From: Blastococcus sp. TML/M2B
GTDB lineage: Bacteria > Actinomycetota > Actinomycetes > Mycobacteriales > Geodermatophilaceae
NCBI RefSeq assembly: GCF_016612865.1
Contig: NZ_JAENZZ010000002.1
Span: forward strand, 310,001 to 374,000
DNA length: 64,000 nt
Reading direction: 5' to 3'
In this document: positions 34,330 to 43,202 of the stretch, in pieces
Layout of the letters: every line of letters begins with the position of its first letter
How positions within the stretch are numbered: position 1 is the first letter of the stretch
Notes under the pieces: model-generated
Database searches by the model: none
The model's input: only the letters and a program-made list of their open reading frames with translations
Told to the model about the DNA's origin: nothing
Made by a program: the position numbers and the translations under genes

Positions 34330-35217
34330 TCAGCGGTAGTTCACGTGCACGTGGTCCATGTGGTTGGCCGTCGCGCCGCCGCGGTTCTCCATGGGCTTCC
34401 ACGCACCGCCCGGCGTGCTCATCATCCGCTGCTCCCAGATGAGGTACTCCACGCCGAGCTCGCTCCAGTGCGCCACGTGGTAGGCCACGATCGCGTCGCC
34501 GAGGGCGCCGTTCGCCATGACCATGTAGTCCACCGCGAGGCCCGAGGGGTGGCCGCCGGGGTCGGTGGCGCTGGGCCGGGTGCCGCCGAGGGTGATCGAG
34601 CCCGCCCCCGGGACGTTGCTGACGACGGCGTCCGCGGCGGCCTGCGCCCGCGGCTTGATCGCACCGGCGCTGTTGCTGATCGTCGCGCGGGTGGTGGCGG
34701 CGACCGAGCCCGCGGCCCGCGCGACCGCCGCGGCCGGGGCCTGTGCGGCCGGCGCGGGCTTCGCGGCAGCGGCCTGCGCCGCGGCCAGCTCGGCGAGCTC
34801 GGCGGCCTGCCGTGCGGCGGCCTCCTCCGCGGCCCGCCGGGCGGCGGCCTCCGCGTCGGCCCGCTGCTGGTCGAGCACCGCCTGGTCGGCGGCGGCCTGG
34901 GTGGCCAGCGCGGCGAACTCGGCGTCCTCACGGCTGCTGCGGCTGGCGGCCAGGTCGGCCAGCGGCCCCAGGTCCCGCGCGACGTCGACCGCGCCGGAGC
35001 TGCCCTCGATGCCGAGCTGGCGGGCGACGCTGACCGACTCGGTCTGCGCCGCCTCGGCCTGCGCGTCCGGGCCGGGCCCGACGACGAGGTTCACGATGAC
35101 GGCGCCTGCGGCGGCGACGCCGATGTAGACGGCCGGCCGGCGGGTCGCCGACGGGGGGCGCCGGTGGGCGGCGGGGCGGGTGGACCGGGGTCGTGCGGTG
35201 GTGCTGGGGCGCGCCAT
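34330..35217 (-). CDS. Exported coiled-coil protein with M15-like C-terminal domain
   Basis: A 295-residue protein from ATG 35215-35217. A basic N-terminus precedes a membrane anchor or signal (AVYIGVAAAGAVIVNLVVG), an Ala/Glu/Gln-rich coiled coil (about residues 95-175), and a C-terminal domain with GGHPSGLAVDYMVMANGALG and NRGGATANHMDHVHVNYR. These conserved His/Asp residues resemble the ARB-07466-like or peptidase M15 fold acting on peptidoglycan. The leader contains a c-di-AMP riboswitch, which in actinobacteria precedes cell-wall hydrolase genes, in agreement with that role. Confidence 0.85.
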   Translation of the reverse strand: MARPSTTARPRSTRPAAHRRPPSATRRPAVYIGVAAAGAVIVNLVVGPGPDAQAEAAQTESVSVARQLGIEGSSGAVDVARDLGPLADLAASRSSREDAEFAALATQAAADQAVLDQQRADAEAAARRAAEEAAARQAAELAELAAAQAAAAKPAPAAQAPAAAVARAAGSVAATTRATISNSAGAIKPRAQAAADAVVSNVPGAGSITLGGTRPSATDPGGHPSGLAVDYMVMANGALGDAIVAYHVAHWSELGVEYLIWEQRMMSTPGGAWKPMENRGGATANHMDHVHVNYR

Positions 35218-35239
35218 CCGGCGGCTCTCCGTTCTTCCG

Positions 35240-35395
35240 ATACCGCCTACCGGGTTAGCTGACGGATTCGGGCTCAGAAGTGCCCTACCCGCGGCGGACG
35301 GCGGTCCGGCGCGCGATTCACCCCAGTGCTGCGGTGGGTCCCCGGCTCCCCGCGCCCCGGAGGACGACGGCGACTCAGCGGCGCCCGGCGGCTTC
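35240..35395 (-). ncRNA. c-di-AMP (ydaO/yuaA) riboswitch
   Basis: The 5' leader of the M15-like gene carries the conserved blocks of the ydaO/yuaA aptamer in order: GGAGCCGGGGACCCACC, GGGGTGAATCGC, then GAATCCGTCAGCTAACC followed by CGGTAGGCGG. This RNA senses cyclic di-AMP and usually turns expression off when ligand binds. In actinobacteria it typically controls resuscitation-factor, NlpC/P60 and related wall-hydrolase genes. The match is made on remembered consensus and not on a covariance search. Confidence 0.9.
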
Positions 35396-35430
35396 CCCGG
35401 GTGGGGACGGTGCGACCGACGGACCGCGCC

Positions 35431-35460
35431 ACGGTAGGCAGCGTTACGGTTCCGTGACAA
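35431..35460 (-). promoter_or_regulatory. Probable sigma-70-type promoter for riboswitch transcript
   Basis: On the minus strand TTGTCA, an 18-base spacer and TACCGT fit -35 and -10 elements, upstream of the riboswitch. An imperfect palindrome GTCACGGAACCGTAAC overlaps the -35 region and may be a regulator site. Confidence 0.45.
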
Positions 35461-35535
35461 TCGGCGACCGGGCCACGCGGGGCCGGGACGGGCCCCCTAC
35501 CTGGGGCGATGCGCCGGGTGTGAGGTGCGCCGCAG

Positions 35536-36144
35536 CTATGCGGGGCCCGGGCGTGTCGAGCGCCTCGGCAGCAGCAGTCGCCGCCCGCTCTCGATGAGGT
35601 GCTCGCGGAGCTCGGCGTCCTCCAGCGCGGCGGAGCCGGGATCGGCGGCCGGGCCGGGAAGCCCGACGAGGAACAGCGTGGCCGCGACCCGGAGGGCGGG
35701 GTCGGGACCGGCGAGCTGGTCGACGATCCGCTGCAGCACGCCCATGAGCGCCGGGTTCTGTTCGAGCAGGTGCCGGACGGCGACGTCGCCCATGAGCACC
35801 GACAACCCGCCGCGGTTGCCGATCAGCAGGTCGACGAGGCCGGCGACCAGCAGCTCCACCCGGCCGCGCCGGCTGCGCTCCGCCTCGGCGGCGACGGCCA
35901 GCCGCTCCAGCTCGTCGAGCGCGGGCCGCAGGGCGGCCAGGATGATCTCGTCCTTGGAGCGGTAGTGCCAGTAGACGGCCGCCTTGGTGACGCCGAGGGC
36001 GTCGGCGATCTTCTGCAGCGAGGTCTCGCTGACGCCGTCCTCGGCGAACAGCCGCAACGCGGCCTGCAGCAGGCGGGCGCGGCCGGCCCCCGCGGTGCGG
36101 TCGGTGCCACCCTCCGGAGCCGTGCTGCCCGGTGCTGCGCTCAT
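35536..36144 (-). CDS. TetR/AcrR family regulator
   Basis: A 202-residue repressor-type protein. The N-terminal helix-turn-helix is in LFAEDGVSETSLQKIADALG and VTKAAVYWHYRSKDEIILAA. The rest is the helical ligand-binding domain. The start ATG 36142-36144 has GGGAGGGGGAG upstream. It is divergent from the MMPL transporter gene and two palindromic sites lie in between, so it most likely represses itself and the transporter. Confidence 0.9.
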   Translation of the reverse strand: MSAAPGSTAPEGGTDRTAGAGRARLLQAALRLFAEDGVSETSLQKIADALGVTKAAVYWHYRSKDEIILAALRPALDELERLAVAAEAERSRRGRVELLVAGLVDLLIGNRGGLSVLMGDVAVRHLLEQNPALMGVLQRIVDQLAGPDPALRVAATLFLVGLPGPAADPGSAALEDAELREHLIESGRRLLLPRRSTRPGPA

Positions 36145-36174
36145 CGCTCCCCCTCCCGACGTGTGCCATCTCAC

Positions 36175-36190
36175 CTAGCCGATCGGCTAG
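36175..36190. promoter_or_regulatory. TetR operator candidate 1
   Basis: A perfect 16-base palindrome, CTAGCCGATCGGCTAG, in the divergent TetR/MMPL intergenic region, 31 bases upstream of the tetR start. Confidence 0.65.
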
Positions 36191-36197
36191 GGCCAGC

Positions 36198-36213
36198 CTA
36201 GCTGCGCGGTTAG
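36198..36213. promoter_or_regulatory. TetR operator candidate 2
   Basis: CTAGCTGCGCGGTTAG, matching operator 1 at 12 of 16 bases including both CTAG/TAG ends. The two centres are 23 bases apart, about two helical turns, as in many tandem TetR operators. Confidence 0.5.
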
Positions 36214-36309
36214 TCTCCTCGGAGCCGGCACGTCGCGTTCACCGACGCCGTCCGAGCCTGCGGACCGGCCCTCCGGCGCCGCGCCCGCCACCCCGATCGA
36301 GGAGTTCTC

Positions 36310-38493
36310 GTGGCCACCCTGCTCTACCGGCTCGGCCGGTTCTCCTTCCGCCGCCGCGGCCTGGTCGCCCTCGTCTGGGCGCTGCTGCTGGCGGTGTTCG
36401 GCGCGGGTGCGGCCACGCTGTCCGGGCCGACCTCGGACTCCTTCACCATCCCCGGCGTCGAGTCCATCACGGCCTTCGACACCCTCGAGCAGAAGATGGG
36501 CACGGCGGCGGACAACGCCTCGGCCCGCGTCGTCTTCCGCGCCGAGGGCACCGTGGCCGACGACGGGACGCGCAGCGCGATCGAGCAGGCGCTGGCCGAG
36601 GTCGCCGAGGCGCCGCACGTGGCATCGGTGACCGACCCGTTCCTGGAGAACGGCGTCTCCGCCGACGGGCGGACCGCGTACGCGCAGGTCGCCTACGACA
36701 TCCAGACCATCGACGTCTCCGAGACCGACCGCGAGGCGCTGTTCGACGCCGGCCGCAGCGCCGAGAGCGCCGGCCTGCAGGTCGAGTTCGGCGGCGACGC
36801 CACCCAGGGCGTGCCCGAGCAGAGCGCCGCCGAGGTGATCGGCCTGCTGGTGGCGGCGCTCGTGCTGGCCCTCACCTTCGGCTCGCTGGTGGCCGCCGGC
36901 CTGCCGCTGCTCACCGCGATCATCGGCGTGGCCCTCGGCGTCTCCGGCGTCACGATCGCCACCGGCTTCGTCGAGCTGAGCTCCAGCACCCCGACGCTGG
37001 CGCTGATGCTCGGCCTCGCCGTCGCCATCGACTACGCGCTGTTCATCGTGTCGCGCTACCGCCACGAGCTGTTCCTCGGCCGGGAGCCGGAGGAGGCCGC
37101 CGGCCGCGCCGTGGGCACCGCGGGCTCCGCCGTGGTCTTCGCCGGCCTCACGGTGGTCATCGCGCTCGCCGCGCTCTCCGTCGTCGGCGTCCCGTTCCTC
37201 ACCGCGATGGGCCTGGCCGCCGCCGGCACCGTCGCCGTCGCCGTCGTCATCGCGCTCACCCTGCTGCCGGCCGTGCTGGGCTTCGCCGGCCTGCGGATCC
37301 TCGGCACGCGCGGCCGCGCCCGCCTCGAGCGCGAGGAGCAGGCCGCGCAGCCGTTCGGCGCGCGCTGGGGCGCCGCCCTGGTCCGCCACCGGCTGGTCGC
37401 CCTGCTGGTCACCGCCGGCACGCTGCTCGTCGTCGCCGTCCCGGCGCTGGACCTGGAGCTGGGCCTGCCGGACGAGAGCACCGCCGCGCCGGACAGCACG
37501 CAGCGCAAGGCCTACGACCTGGTGAGCGAGGGCTTCGGCCCGGGCTTCAACGGACCGCTGCTGGTGCTGGTCGAGGGCGCCGGGGAGGGCGGCGCCGTCG
37601 CCGGGACCGAGCAGGCCCAGGCCGCCATCGCGCAGCTCGACGACGTCGCGGTCGTCGCACCGGCGCAGTTCAACCCGGCGCAGGACACCGCGGTCATGAC
37701 CGTGATCCCGGCCAGCGGCCCGGCCACGGACGCCACCGAGGAGCTGGTGAGCACCATCCGCGACCTGGCGCCGCAGCTGCGGGCCGACACCGGGGTCTCC
37801 CTGGCCGTCACGGGAGTCACCGCGGTGACCCTCGACGTCGCCGACAAGCTCAACGCCGCGATGCTGCCCTACCTGCTCGTCGTCGTCGGGCTGGCGTTCC
37901 TGCTCCTCCTGCTGGTGTTCCGCAGCGTCCTGGTGCCGCTCAAGGCCGTGCTGGGCTTCCTGCTGAGCGTCGTCGCCACCTTCGGCGCCGTCGTCGCGAT
38001 CTTCCAGTGGGGGTGGCTCAGCGGCGTGTTCGGCGTGGAGAGCACCGGGCCGATCATCAGCCTGCTGCCGATCTTCCTCATCGGCGTGCTGTTCGGCCTC
38101 GCGATGGACTACGAGGTCTTCCTCGTGACCCGCATGCGGGAGGAGTACGTCCACGGCGCCACGCCGGACGAGGCGGTCGTCGGCGGCATGCGCCACGGCA
38201 CCCGGGTGGTCACCGCGGCCGCGCTGATCATGATCAGCGTCTTCGCCGGCTTCATCCTGGCCAGCGACACGATCATCAAGACGATGGGTTTCGCCCTGGC
38301 CTTCGGGGTCGCGGTCGACGCCTTCCTCGTCCGCATGACGATCGTGCCCGCGGTGCTCTCGCTGCTGGGCCGCTCGGCCTGGCGGCTGCCCCGCTGGCTG
38401 GACCGGGTGCTGCCCGACGTCGACGTCGAGGGCGAGAAGCTCACCCGCGCGCTCGAGGACAGCCCCGCGGCGAAGGAGCCGGTCGCCGTCTGA
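36310..38493 (+). CDS. MMPL family (RND) transporter
   Basis: A 727-residue transporter of the MmpL-like RND superfamily. Two repeats of one membrane helix plus outer domain plus five helices can be seen. Diagnostic blocks are LALMLGLAVAIDYALFIVSR in the first repeat and IFLIGVLFGLAMDYEVFLVT in the second, carrying the Asp-Tyr pairs of the proton relay. The start is GTG 36310 with GAGGAG upstream. It is divergent from, and probably controlled by, the TetR gene. Lipid or drug export is usual for the family. Confidence 0.93.
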   Translation: MATLLYRLGRFSFRRRGLVALVWALLLAVFGAGAATLSGPTSDSFTIPGVESITAFDTLEQKMGTAADNASARVVFRAEGTVADDGTRSAIEQALAEVAEAPHVASVTDPFLENGVSADGRTAYAQVAYDIQTIDVSETDREALFDAGRSAESAGLQVEFGGDATQGVPEQSAAEVIGLLVAALVLALTFGSLVAAGLPLLTAIIGVALGVSGVTIATGFVELSSSTPTLALMLGLAVAIDYALFIVSRYRHELFLGREPEEAAGRAVGTAGSAVVFAGLTVVIALAALSVVGVPFLTAMGLAAAGTVAVAVVIALTLLPAVLGFAGLRILGTRGRARLEREEQAAQPFGARWGAALVRHRLVALLVTAGTLLVVAVPALDLELGLPDESTAAPDSTQRKAYDLVSEGFGPGFNGPLLVLVEGAGEGGAVAGTEQAQAAIAQLDDVAVVAPAQFNPAQDTAVMTVIPASGPATDATEELVSTIRDLAPQLRADTGVSLAVTGVTAVTLDVADKLNAAMLPYLLVVVGLAFLLLLLVFRSVLVPLKAVLGFLLSVVATFGAVVAIFQWGWLSGVFGVESTGPIISLLPIFLIGVLFGLAMDYEVFLVTRMREEYVHGATPDEAVVGGMRHGTRVVTAAALIMISVFAGFILASDTIIKTMGFALAFGVAVDAFLVRMTIVPAVLSLLGRSAWRLPRWLDRVLPDVDVEGEKLTRALEDSPAAKEPVAV

Positions 38494-38496
38494 GCC

Positions 38497-38524
38497 CGGC
38501 GACCGGCCGCCGGCGGGGTCGCCG
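38497..38524. terminator. Weak hairpin between convergent genes
   Basis: Eight-base arms CGGCGACC and GGTCGCCG around a 12-base GC-rich loop, between the stops of the MMPL transporter and SGNH hydrolase genes. Confidence 0.5.
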
Positions 38525-38525
38525 A

Positions 38526-39374
38526 TCAGAGCCGGCGGAGGGCCTTCAGCGCCTCCGCGGCCATCCCGGCCTCGCCACGCGCGTTGGGGTGCACGATCAC
38601 CGGGTTGGTGCCCTGGAGCACCGGCTCGACCCAGCGGACGCCGAGCGGCTGGCAGGCGTCGTGCCCGTCCGAGGCCCGGCTCATGTCGACGTAGGTCACG
38701 CCGGTCGCCTTCGCCGCCCGGCGGACGGCGTCGTTGAGGGTGGCCTGCACACCGCGCAGGTAGGGGATGTCACCGGTCGCGATCGGCATCTTGTCGAAGC
38801 AGCCGCCGGCCGCCGGGACGATCCACGGGTAGCCCAGGATCGCGACCTCGGCCCGCGGCGCCTTCGCCCGCACCGCCTGGAGCACCTGCACCAGGGCCGG
38901 GTAGGTCGTCGTCCGGATGGTGTCCTCGTAGGACGTGCCGTACGTGTCGCGGCACGGGCTGCCCTGGCCGAGGGTCGAGAGCCCGGCAGCGCCGCACTGC
39001 AGGATCGCGTTGAGGAACACGCTGCTGTCGTTGCCGCCGATCGTCATCGTGACCACCTGCGTGTCCGCGGCGACCGCGTCCAGCTGGGGAGCCACGCCCG
39101 GGTACTGCGCGGCCAGGAAGTCACCGGTGTCGGCGGCCCCGCAGGTCACGTCGGTGAGCTGCGCGCCGGTCGCGGCCGCGATGACGTGCGGGTAGTTCGC
39201 CGTCGAGCGCAGGCACTGCGGCGGCGCGGTCAGGTCCGGCGGCAGGACGCCGGAGGCCGCGCTGTAGGAGTCGCCCAGCGCGACGTAGCGGACCGGGCCG
39301 CCGGCCGACGACGGTGGCGCGAGCACCACCAGCGAGACGACGAGGACGAACAGGCACGCGACGAGACGGCGCAC
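38526..39374 (-). CDS. Secreted SGNH/GDSL hydrolase
   Basis: A 282-residue exported esterase/lipase. The signal peptide (MRRLVACLFVLVVSLVVLAP) ends near SSAGG. Block I is VALGDSYSAASG with the catalytic Ser, block III is TMTIGGNDSSVFLNAI, and block V is VIVHPNARGEAGMAA with the catalytic His. Several cysteine pairs suggest disulfides. The nearest known relatives are actinobacterial SGNH lipases such as that of Streptomyces rimosus and SCO1725-like enzymes; substrate is not proven. Confidence 0.92.
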   Translation of the reverse strand: MRRLVACLFVLVVSLVVLAPPSSAGGPVRYVALGDSYSAASGVLPPDLTAPPQCLRSTANYPHVIAAATGAQLTDVTCGAADTGDFLAAQYPGVAPQLDAVAADTQVVTMTIGGNDSSVFLNAILQCGAAGLSTLGQGSPCRDTYGTSYEDTIRTTTYPALVQVLQAVRAKAPRAEVAILGYPWIVPAAGGCFDKMPIATGDIPYLRGVQATLNDAVRRAAKATGVTYVDMSRASDGHDACQPLGVRWVEPVLQGTNPVIVHPNARGEAGMAAEALKALRRL

Positions 39375-39646
39375 GGGAGCACTCCAGCGGGGCGGGGACG
39401 AGGTGCCGGGGACAACGAGCGCCCGCCTGCGGCGTTACGGACGTCACACGTGCGAGCGGTGGAAGCACTCTTCCGGATGCCCGGCGACGGTCCGCGGGAC
39501 TCCCGACGTGCTCCGGCCGTAACAGGCCTGACACCATTCCCGGAGTTTCCCGATCACGGGGCCGCCCCCGCAGGCGCGCGAGCGCCGCGGTGGCTGGAAC
39601 CCGCCTGGGACGAGAAGGTGGGTCGTAGCGGATGGAGAGGATCCTC

Positions 39647-41491
39647 GTGACTGCCATAGACGCGGTTCTGGACGAAGCCGGGCTGACGAACGAAGCGGTT
39701 CGCGCCTACGTGAAGCACTGGGCGCAGCACACCGGCGCCGAGCGGGTCGAGGTCGTCAACGCCTCCGACGACGCGCGGCTGATCGCCGAGGCGCTCGAGG
39801 CGGGTGAGCTCCTCCCCGCAGGCAAGGGGCGCTACTACTCGCGCAGCCACCCCAAGGACACGGCGCGCTCCGAGGAGCGCACGGTCGTCGCGACGAACAA
39901 CCCCGACGACAAGGGCGAGTACAACAACTGGCGCCCGGCGTCGGAGATGCGCCCGATGCTCGAGGAGCGGATGGCCGGCAAGTCCGCGGGCAAGACGATG
40001 TACGTCGTCCCCTACGTGATGGCGCCCCCCGGCTCCCCGCTGCAGCCCTTCGCCACCGGCGTGGAGCTCACCGACACCCGCACCGTCGTCCTGCACATGA
40101 TCCGCATGGCGCGGGTGGGCGTGCAGTACGTCAACGACCTCGCCGACCAGGACTACTTCGTCCGCGGCGTGCACGTCACCGGCGACCTGGACAGCCTGGG
40201 CCAGGGCACCGCCGAGGACCAGCGCTACTTCGTGACCATCGCCGACGAGCGCACGATCCTGCACTACGGCTCGTCCTACGGCGGCAACGCGCTGCTGGGC
40301 AAGATCGCCCACGGGCTGCGCCAGGCCACCTACGACGGCTGGGCCTCCGGCAAGTTCCTCGCCGAGCAGTTCCTGCTCCTGGGGATCACCGACAAGGAGA
40401 CCGGCCGCACGTACCACATCGTGGGCGGCATGCCGAGCGCCTCGGGCAAGACCAACCTGGCCATGATCCTGTCGCCGGACTCCCTGGGCGACCGGTACCA
40501 GGTGCACTTCTACGGCGACGACATCGCCTGGCTGTGGGTCGACGACGAGGACGGTCGCGTCTACGCGATCAACCCGGAGTACGGGGCCTTCGGCGTCGCC
40601 AAGGACACCAACGAGACCACCAACCCCACCGCGGTCGAGGCGATCGCCGAGGGCACCGGGACTATCTTCACCAACGTCGCCTACAACGAGCAGACGCAGG
40701 ACGTCTGGTGGGAGGGCAAGAGCAAGCAGCCCCCGGCCGACGTCACCGGCTGGCGCGACTGGAAGGGCGAGCTGATCTCGGAGCGCTCCGAGGAGGAGAA
40801 GGACGCTCCCTGGGCGCACCCGAACAGCCGGTTCACCACCACGCTGGCCAACATCCCGAACATCGCGCCGGACTACGAGAACCCCAAGGGCGTCCCGGTC
40901 GACGCGATCATCTTCGGTGGGCGCACCCGTGACCGCGAGCCGCTGATCCGCGCGATCACCGACCTCGCCGAGGGCGTCTACGACGGCCTCACCCTGGGCG
41001 CGGAGGCGACCTTCGCGGCCGAGGGCACCGAGGGCGTGCTGCGGTACGACCCGATGTCGATGCGGCCCTTCATGGCCTACTCCGAGGGCCGGTACGCCGA
41101 GCACTGGCTGAAGATCATCGGGGCCGCCAAGGACCAGCCGATCTTCGCCCACGTGAACTGGTTCCAGCGCGGCGAGGACGGCCGCTTCCTGTGGCCGGGC
41201 TACCGGGACAACCTCCGCCCGCTGCTGTGGCTCATGCAGCTGCGCAACGGCGAGGTCACCGGCCGGCAGACCCCCGTCGGCATCGTGCCGACCAAGGAGG
41301 AGCTGTCGCTCGAGGGCATGGACGACCTCCGCGCCGACGACCTCGAGACGCTCCTGACGATCGACACCCACCGCTGGCAGCAGGAGATGGGCCACCGCGA
41401 GCAGCACCTCTCGCTGTTCCGCGACATGCCCCAGGAGATCTGGGCGGCGCACCGCCGCGTCTCCGACGCCCTGGACGCCGAGGCGAAGTGA
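39647..41491 (+). CDS. pckG: Phosphoenolpyruvate carboxykinase (GTP)
   Basis: A 614-residue GTP-dependent PEPCK converting oxaloacetate to phosphoenolpyruvate, the first committed step of gluconeogenesis. The kinase-1a loop is GGMPSASGKTNLAMI (about residue 260) with the active-site cysteine position replaced by the Ser of PSAS. FYGDDIAWLWVDDEDGR is the metal-binding kinase-2 region. FGGRTRDREPLIRAITDLAE and NWFQRGEDGRFLWPGYRDNL are family hallmarks. GTG 39647 is preferred, with AGAGGA five bases upstream; ATG 39632 adds five residues. The 272 bases upstream (39375-39646) show no gene. A terminator follows. Confidence 0.95.
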   Translation: MTAIDAVLDEAGLTNEAVRAYVKHWAQHTGAERVEVVNASDDARLIAEALEAGELLPAGKGRYYSRSHPKDTARSEERTVVATNNPDDKGEYNNWRPASEMRPMLEERMAGKSAGKTMYVVPYVMAPPGSPLQPFATGVELTDTRTVVLHMIRMARVGVQYVNDLADQDYFVRGVHVTGDLDSLGQGTAEDQRYFVTIADERTILHYGSSYGGNALLGKIAHGLRQATYDGWASGKFLAEQFLLLGITDKETGRTYHIVGGMPSASGKTNLAMILSPDSLGDRYQVHFYGDDIAWLWVDDEDGRVYAINPEYGAFGVAKDTNETTNPTAVEAIAEGTGTIFTNVAYNEQTQDVWWEGKSKQPPADVTGWRDWKGELISERSEEEKDAPWAHPNSRFTTTLANIPNIAPDYENPKGVPVDAIIFGGRTRDREPLIRAITDLAEGVYDGLTLGAEATFAAEGTEGVLRYDPMSMRPFMAYSEGRYAEHWLKIIGAAKDQPIFAHVNWFQRGEDGRFLWPGYRDNLRPLLWLMQLRNGEVTGRQTPVGIVPTKEELSLEGMDDLRADDLETLLTIDTHRWQQEMGHREQHLSLFRDMPQEIWAAHRRVSDALDAEAK

Positions 41492-41524
41492 TCACCGGGG
41501 GTCCCCTCCCCCGCTGACCGCCAC

Positions 41525-41557
41525 GAAGGCCCCGACCGCACGCCGGTCGGGGCCTTC
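41525..41557 (+). terminator. Terminator after pckG
   Basis: Perfect 13-base arms GAAGGCCCCGACC and GGTCGGGGCCTTC with a 7-base loop, followed by GTCGTC, 34 bases after the pckG stop. Confidence 0.9.
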
Positions 41558-41635
41558 GTCGTCTCCCGCCCGGCGTGCAGCATCTGGATCCGTTCGATGC
41601 GTCTGATGGGGTGAGGACGGCTGACGGGAGCGGGC

Positions 41636-42127
41636 GTGACGTTCGAGGAGTTCGTGGACGCGCAGGGGGCTGCCCTGCTGCGGCTGGCGTTCGTCCTGAC
41701 CGGCGACCGGCACCTCGCCGAGGACCTGACCCAGACGGCGCTGGCGGACGCCTATCGGCACTGGCGGAAGGTGACCGCGGCGCAGGACCCCGCGGCGTAC
41801 GTCCGCCGGATGCTGGTGAACGCGCACCTGAGCTGGCGACGGCGCCGGTCGAGCACCGAGCGCCCGAGCGAGCTGCCCGACCGGGTCGACCTCGCCGACC
41901 GGCCCGGCGACGCCCTGGCGGAACGCGACCAGCTGCGCACGCTGCTGGCCGGCCTGGCGCCGCGGGCACGCACCGTGCTGGTGCTCCGGTACCACGCCGA
42001 CCTGGACGACGCCGCGATCGCCGACGCGATGGGCGTCAGCCCGAGCGCCGTGCGCGCGACCGCCTCGCGCGCGCTGGCCACCCTGCGCACCACCGCCCTC
42101 ACCGAGACCGTCCAGGAGGCGCCATGA
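41636..42127 (+). CDS. SigE-family RNA polymerase sigma factor
   Basis: A 163-residue ECF-type sigma factor of the actinobacterial SigE family. Region 2 reads LRLAFVLTGDRHLAEDLTQT and ALADAYRHWRKV. Region 4 is LAPRARTVLVLRYHADLDDA and AIADAMGVSPSAVRATASRA. The start is GTG 41636. The stop overlaps the ATG of a membrane-anchored protein (ATGA), which is the usual arrangement for a sigma factor with an anti-sigma or sensor partner. Confidence 0.9.
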   Translation: MTFEEFVDAQGAALLRLAFVLTGDRHLAEDLTQTALADAYRHWRKVTAAQDPAAYVRRMLVNAHLSWRRRRSSTERPSELPDRVDLADRPGDALAERDQLRTLLAGLAPRARTVLVLRYHADLDDAAIADAMGVSPSAVRATASRALATLRTTALTETVQEAP

Positions 42128-43191
42128 GCAGCCCCACCGAGCGGCACCTGCGGGAGCTCTTCGCCGCCGACGCCGCGGCCGCGCCGGACGCCGGCGGCCT
42201 GGCCACCGTGACCCTGCACCGGGTGCGCCGGCGCCGGCGCGTCCGGCGAACGGTGGCGGCCGGGCTCGTCGCGGCTGCCGCCGTCGTCGGCGGGACTGCG
42301 GCCGGTTGGGACCCGCTCGCCTCCGACCCGTCGCCCGTGGCCGCGCCCACCGGCGTCGGCGCGCTCCCCGGCGACGCCACCACGGACTGCCAGGGGTACT
42401 CGGTCGTCGGGCTCGCCGCCCTCCTGACCCGCGACGGGGGCTTCGCCTTCGACGGCACCGTCGCGGCGGTCGAGCCCGGCCCGGACCTCGGGCCGGAGAT
42501 GCCCCGTCAGATGGTGCGCGTGACGTTCCAGGTGCGGACCTGGTACGCCGGCGGCTCGGGCGGGACGGTGGACGTGCTCCTCGACGGGCCGGACACCGAG
42601 GACTCGGAGGTGCGCGCCTATGGGATCGGCACGCGCCTGCTCGTTTCCGGCGTGCTCGCGTCCACCGAGCGTGCGTCGGGGGCCATGCCCGTGGACGACG
42701 ACATGGCCCGGTTCGGCTTCACCTGCGGCTACACCCGCTACTTCGACGGGGCCACCGCCGACGAGTGGACCGCCGTCGCCGCCGGGGAGCTGCCGGCGGG
42801 CCCGCTGCCGGAGGAGGACGCCAGCGGCTGCCCCGGCTACTCCCCTGCCCTCGTGGCCGAGACGGGCTTCGCGCTGGACGGCACCGTCACCGAGATCGGA
42901 CAGCAGCGGTTCCCCCCGCTGCCGGGAGACCCCGCCGACGGCTACTACTCGGTCACCTTCGAGGTGCACGCCTGGTACCGGGGCGGCACCGGCGAGACGG
43001 TGACCGTGCACATGACGGCTCCCTACGTCGAGACGGCACAGGGGTTCGACGAGACCTACGCCCTGGGCTCGCGCCTCCTGGTCGCCGGGGACGTGAGCGA
43101 CGTCGAGGGCCGGGGTCCCATCGCCGAGGGCTGCGGCCTCATCCGCTACTACGACGAGGCCACCGCCGCCGAGTGGGCCGCCGCTGCGTGA
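42124..43191 (+). CDS. Membrane-anchored protein with duplicated beta-rich domain
   Basis: A 355-residue protein coupled to the SigE-family sigma gene. A short cytoplasmic N-terminus (HLRELFAADAAAAPDAGGLA) resembles the start of sigma-partner proteins. One membrane helix follows (TVAAGLVAAAAVVGGTAAG). Outside are two homologous units of about 120 residues: GFAFDGTVAAVEPGPDLGPE... FQVRTWYAGGSGGTVDVLL... CGYTRYFDGATADEWTA and GFALDGTVTEIGQQRFPPLP... FEVHAWYRGGTGETVTVHM... CGLIRYYDEATAAEWAA. Each has paired cysteines. It may be a sensor or anti-sigma-like partner (inference); no zinc anti-sigma motif is present. Confidence 0.8.
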   Translation: MSSPTERHLRELFAADAAAAPDAGGLATVTLHRVRRRRRVRRTVAAGLVAAAAVVGGTAAGWDPLASDPSPVAAPTGVGALPGDATTDCQGYSVVGLAALLTRDGGFAFDGTVAAVEPGPDLGPEMPRQMVRVTFQVRTWYAGGSGGTVDVLLDGPDTEDSEVRAYGIGTRLLVSGVLASTERASGAMPVDDDMARFGFTCGYTRYFDGATADEWTAVAAGELPAGPLPEEDASGCPGYSPALVAETGFALDGTVTEIGQQRFPPLPGDPADGYYSVTFEVHAWYRGGTGETVTVHMTAPYVETAQGFDETYALGSRLLVAGDVSDVEGRGPIAEGCGLIRYYDEATAAEWAAAA

Positions 43192-43202
43192 ACCCCCGCA
43201 AC

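Noticed and set aside
36187-38196. 669-residue open frame antisense to the MMPL transporter
   Set aside because: Composition is Asp/His/Arg/Gly-rich with no domain, while the opposite strand encodes an unmistakable transporter.
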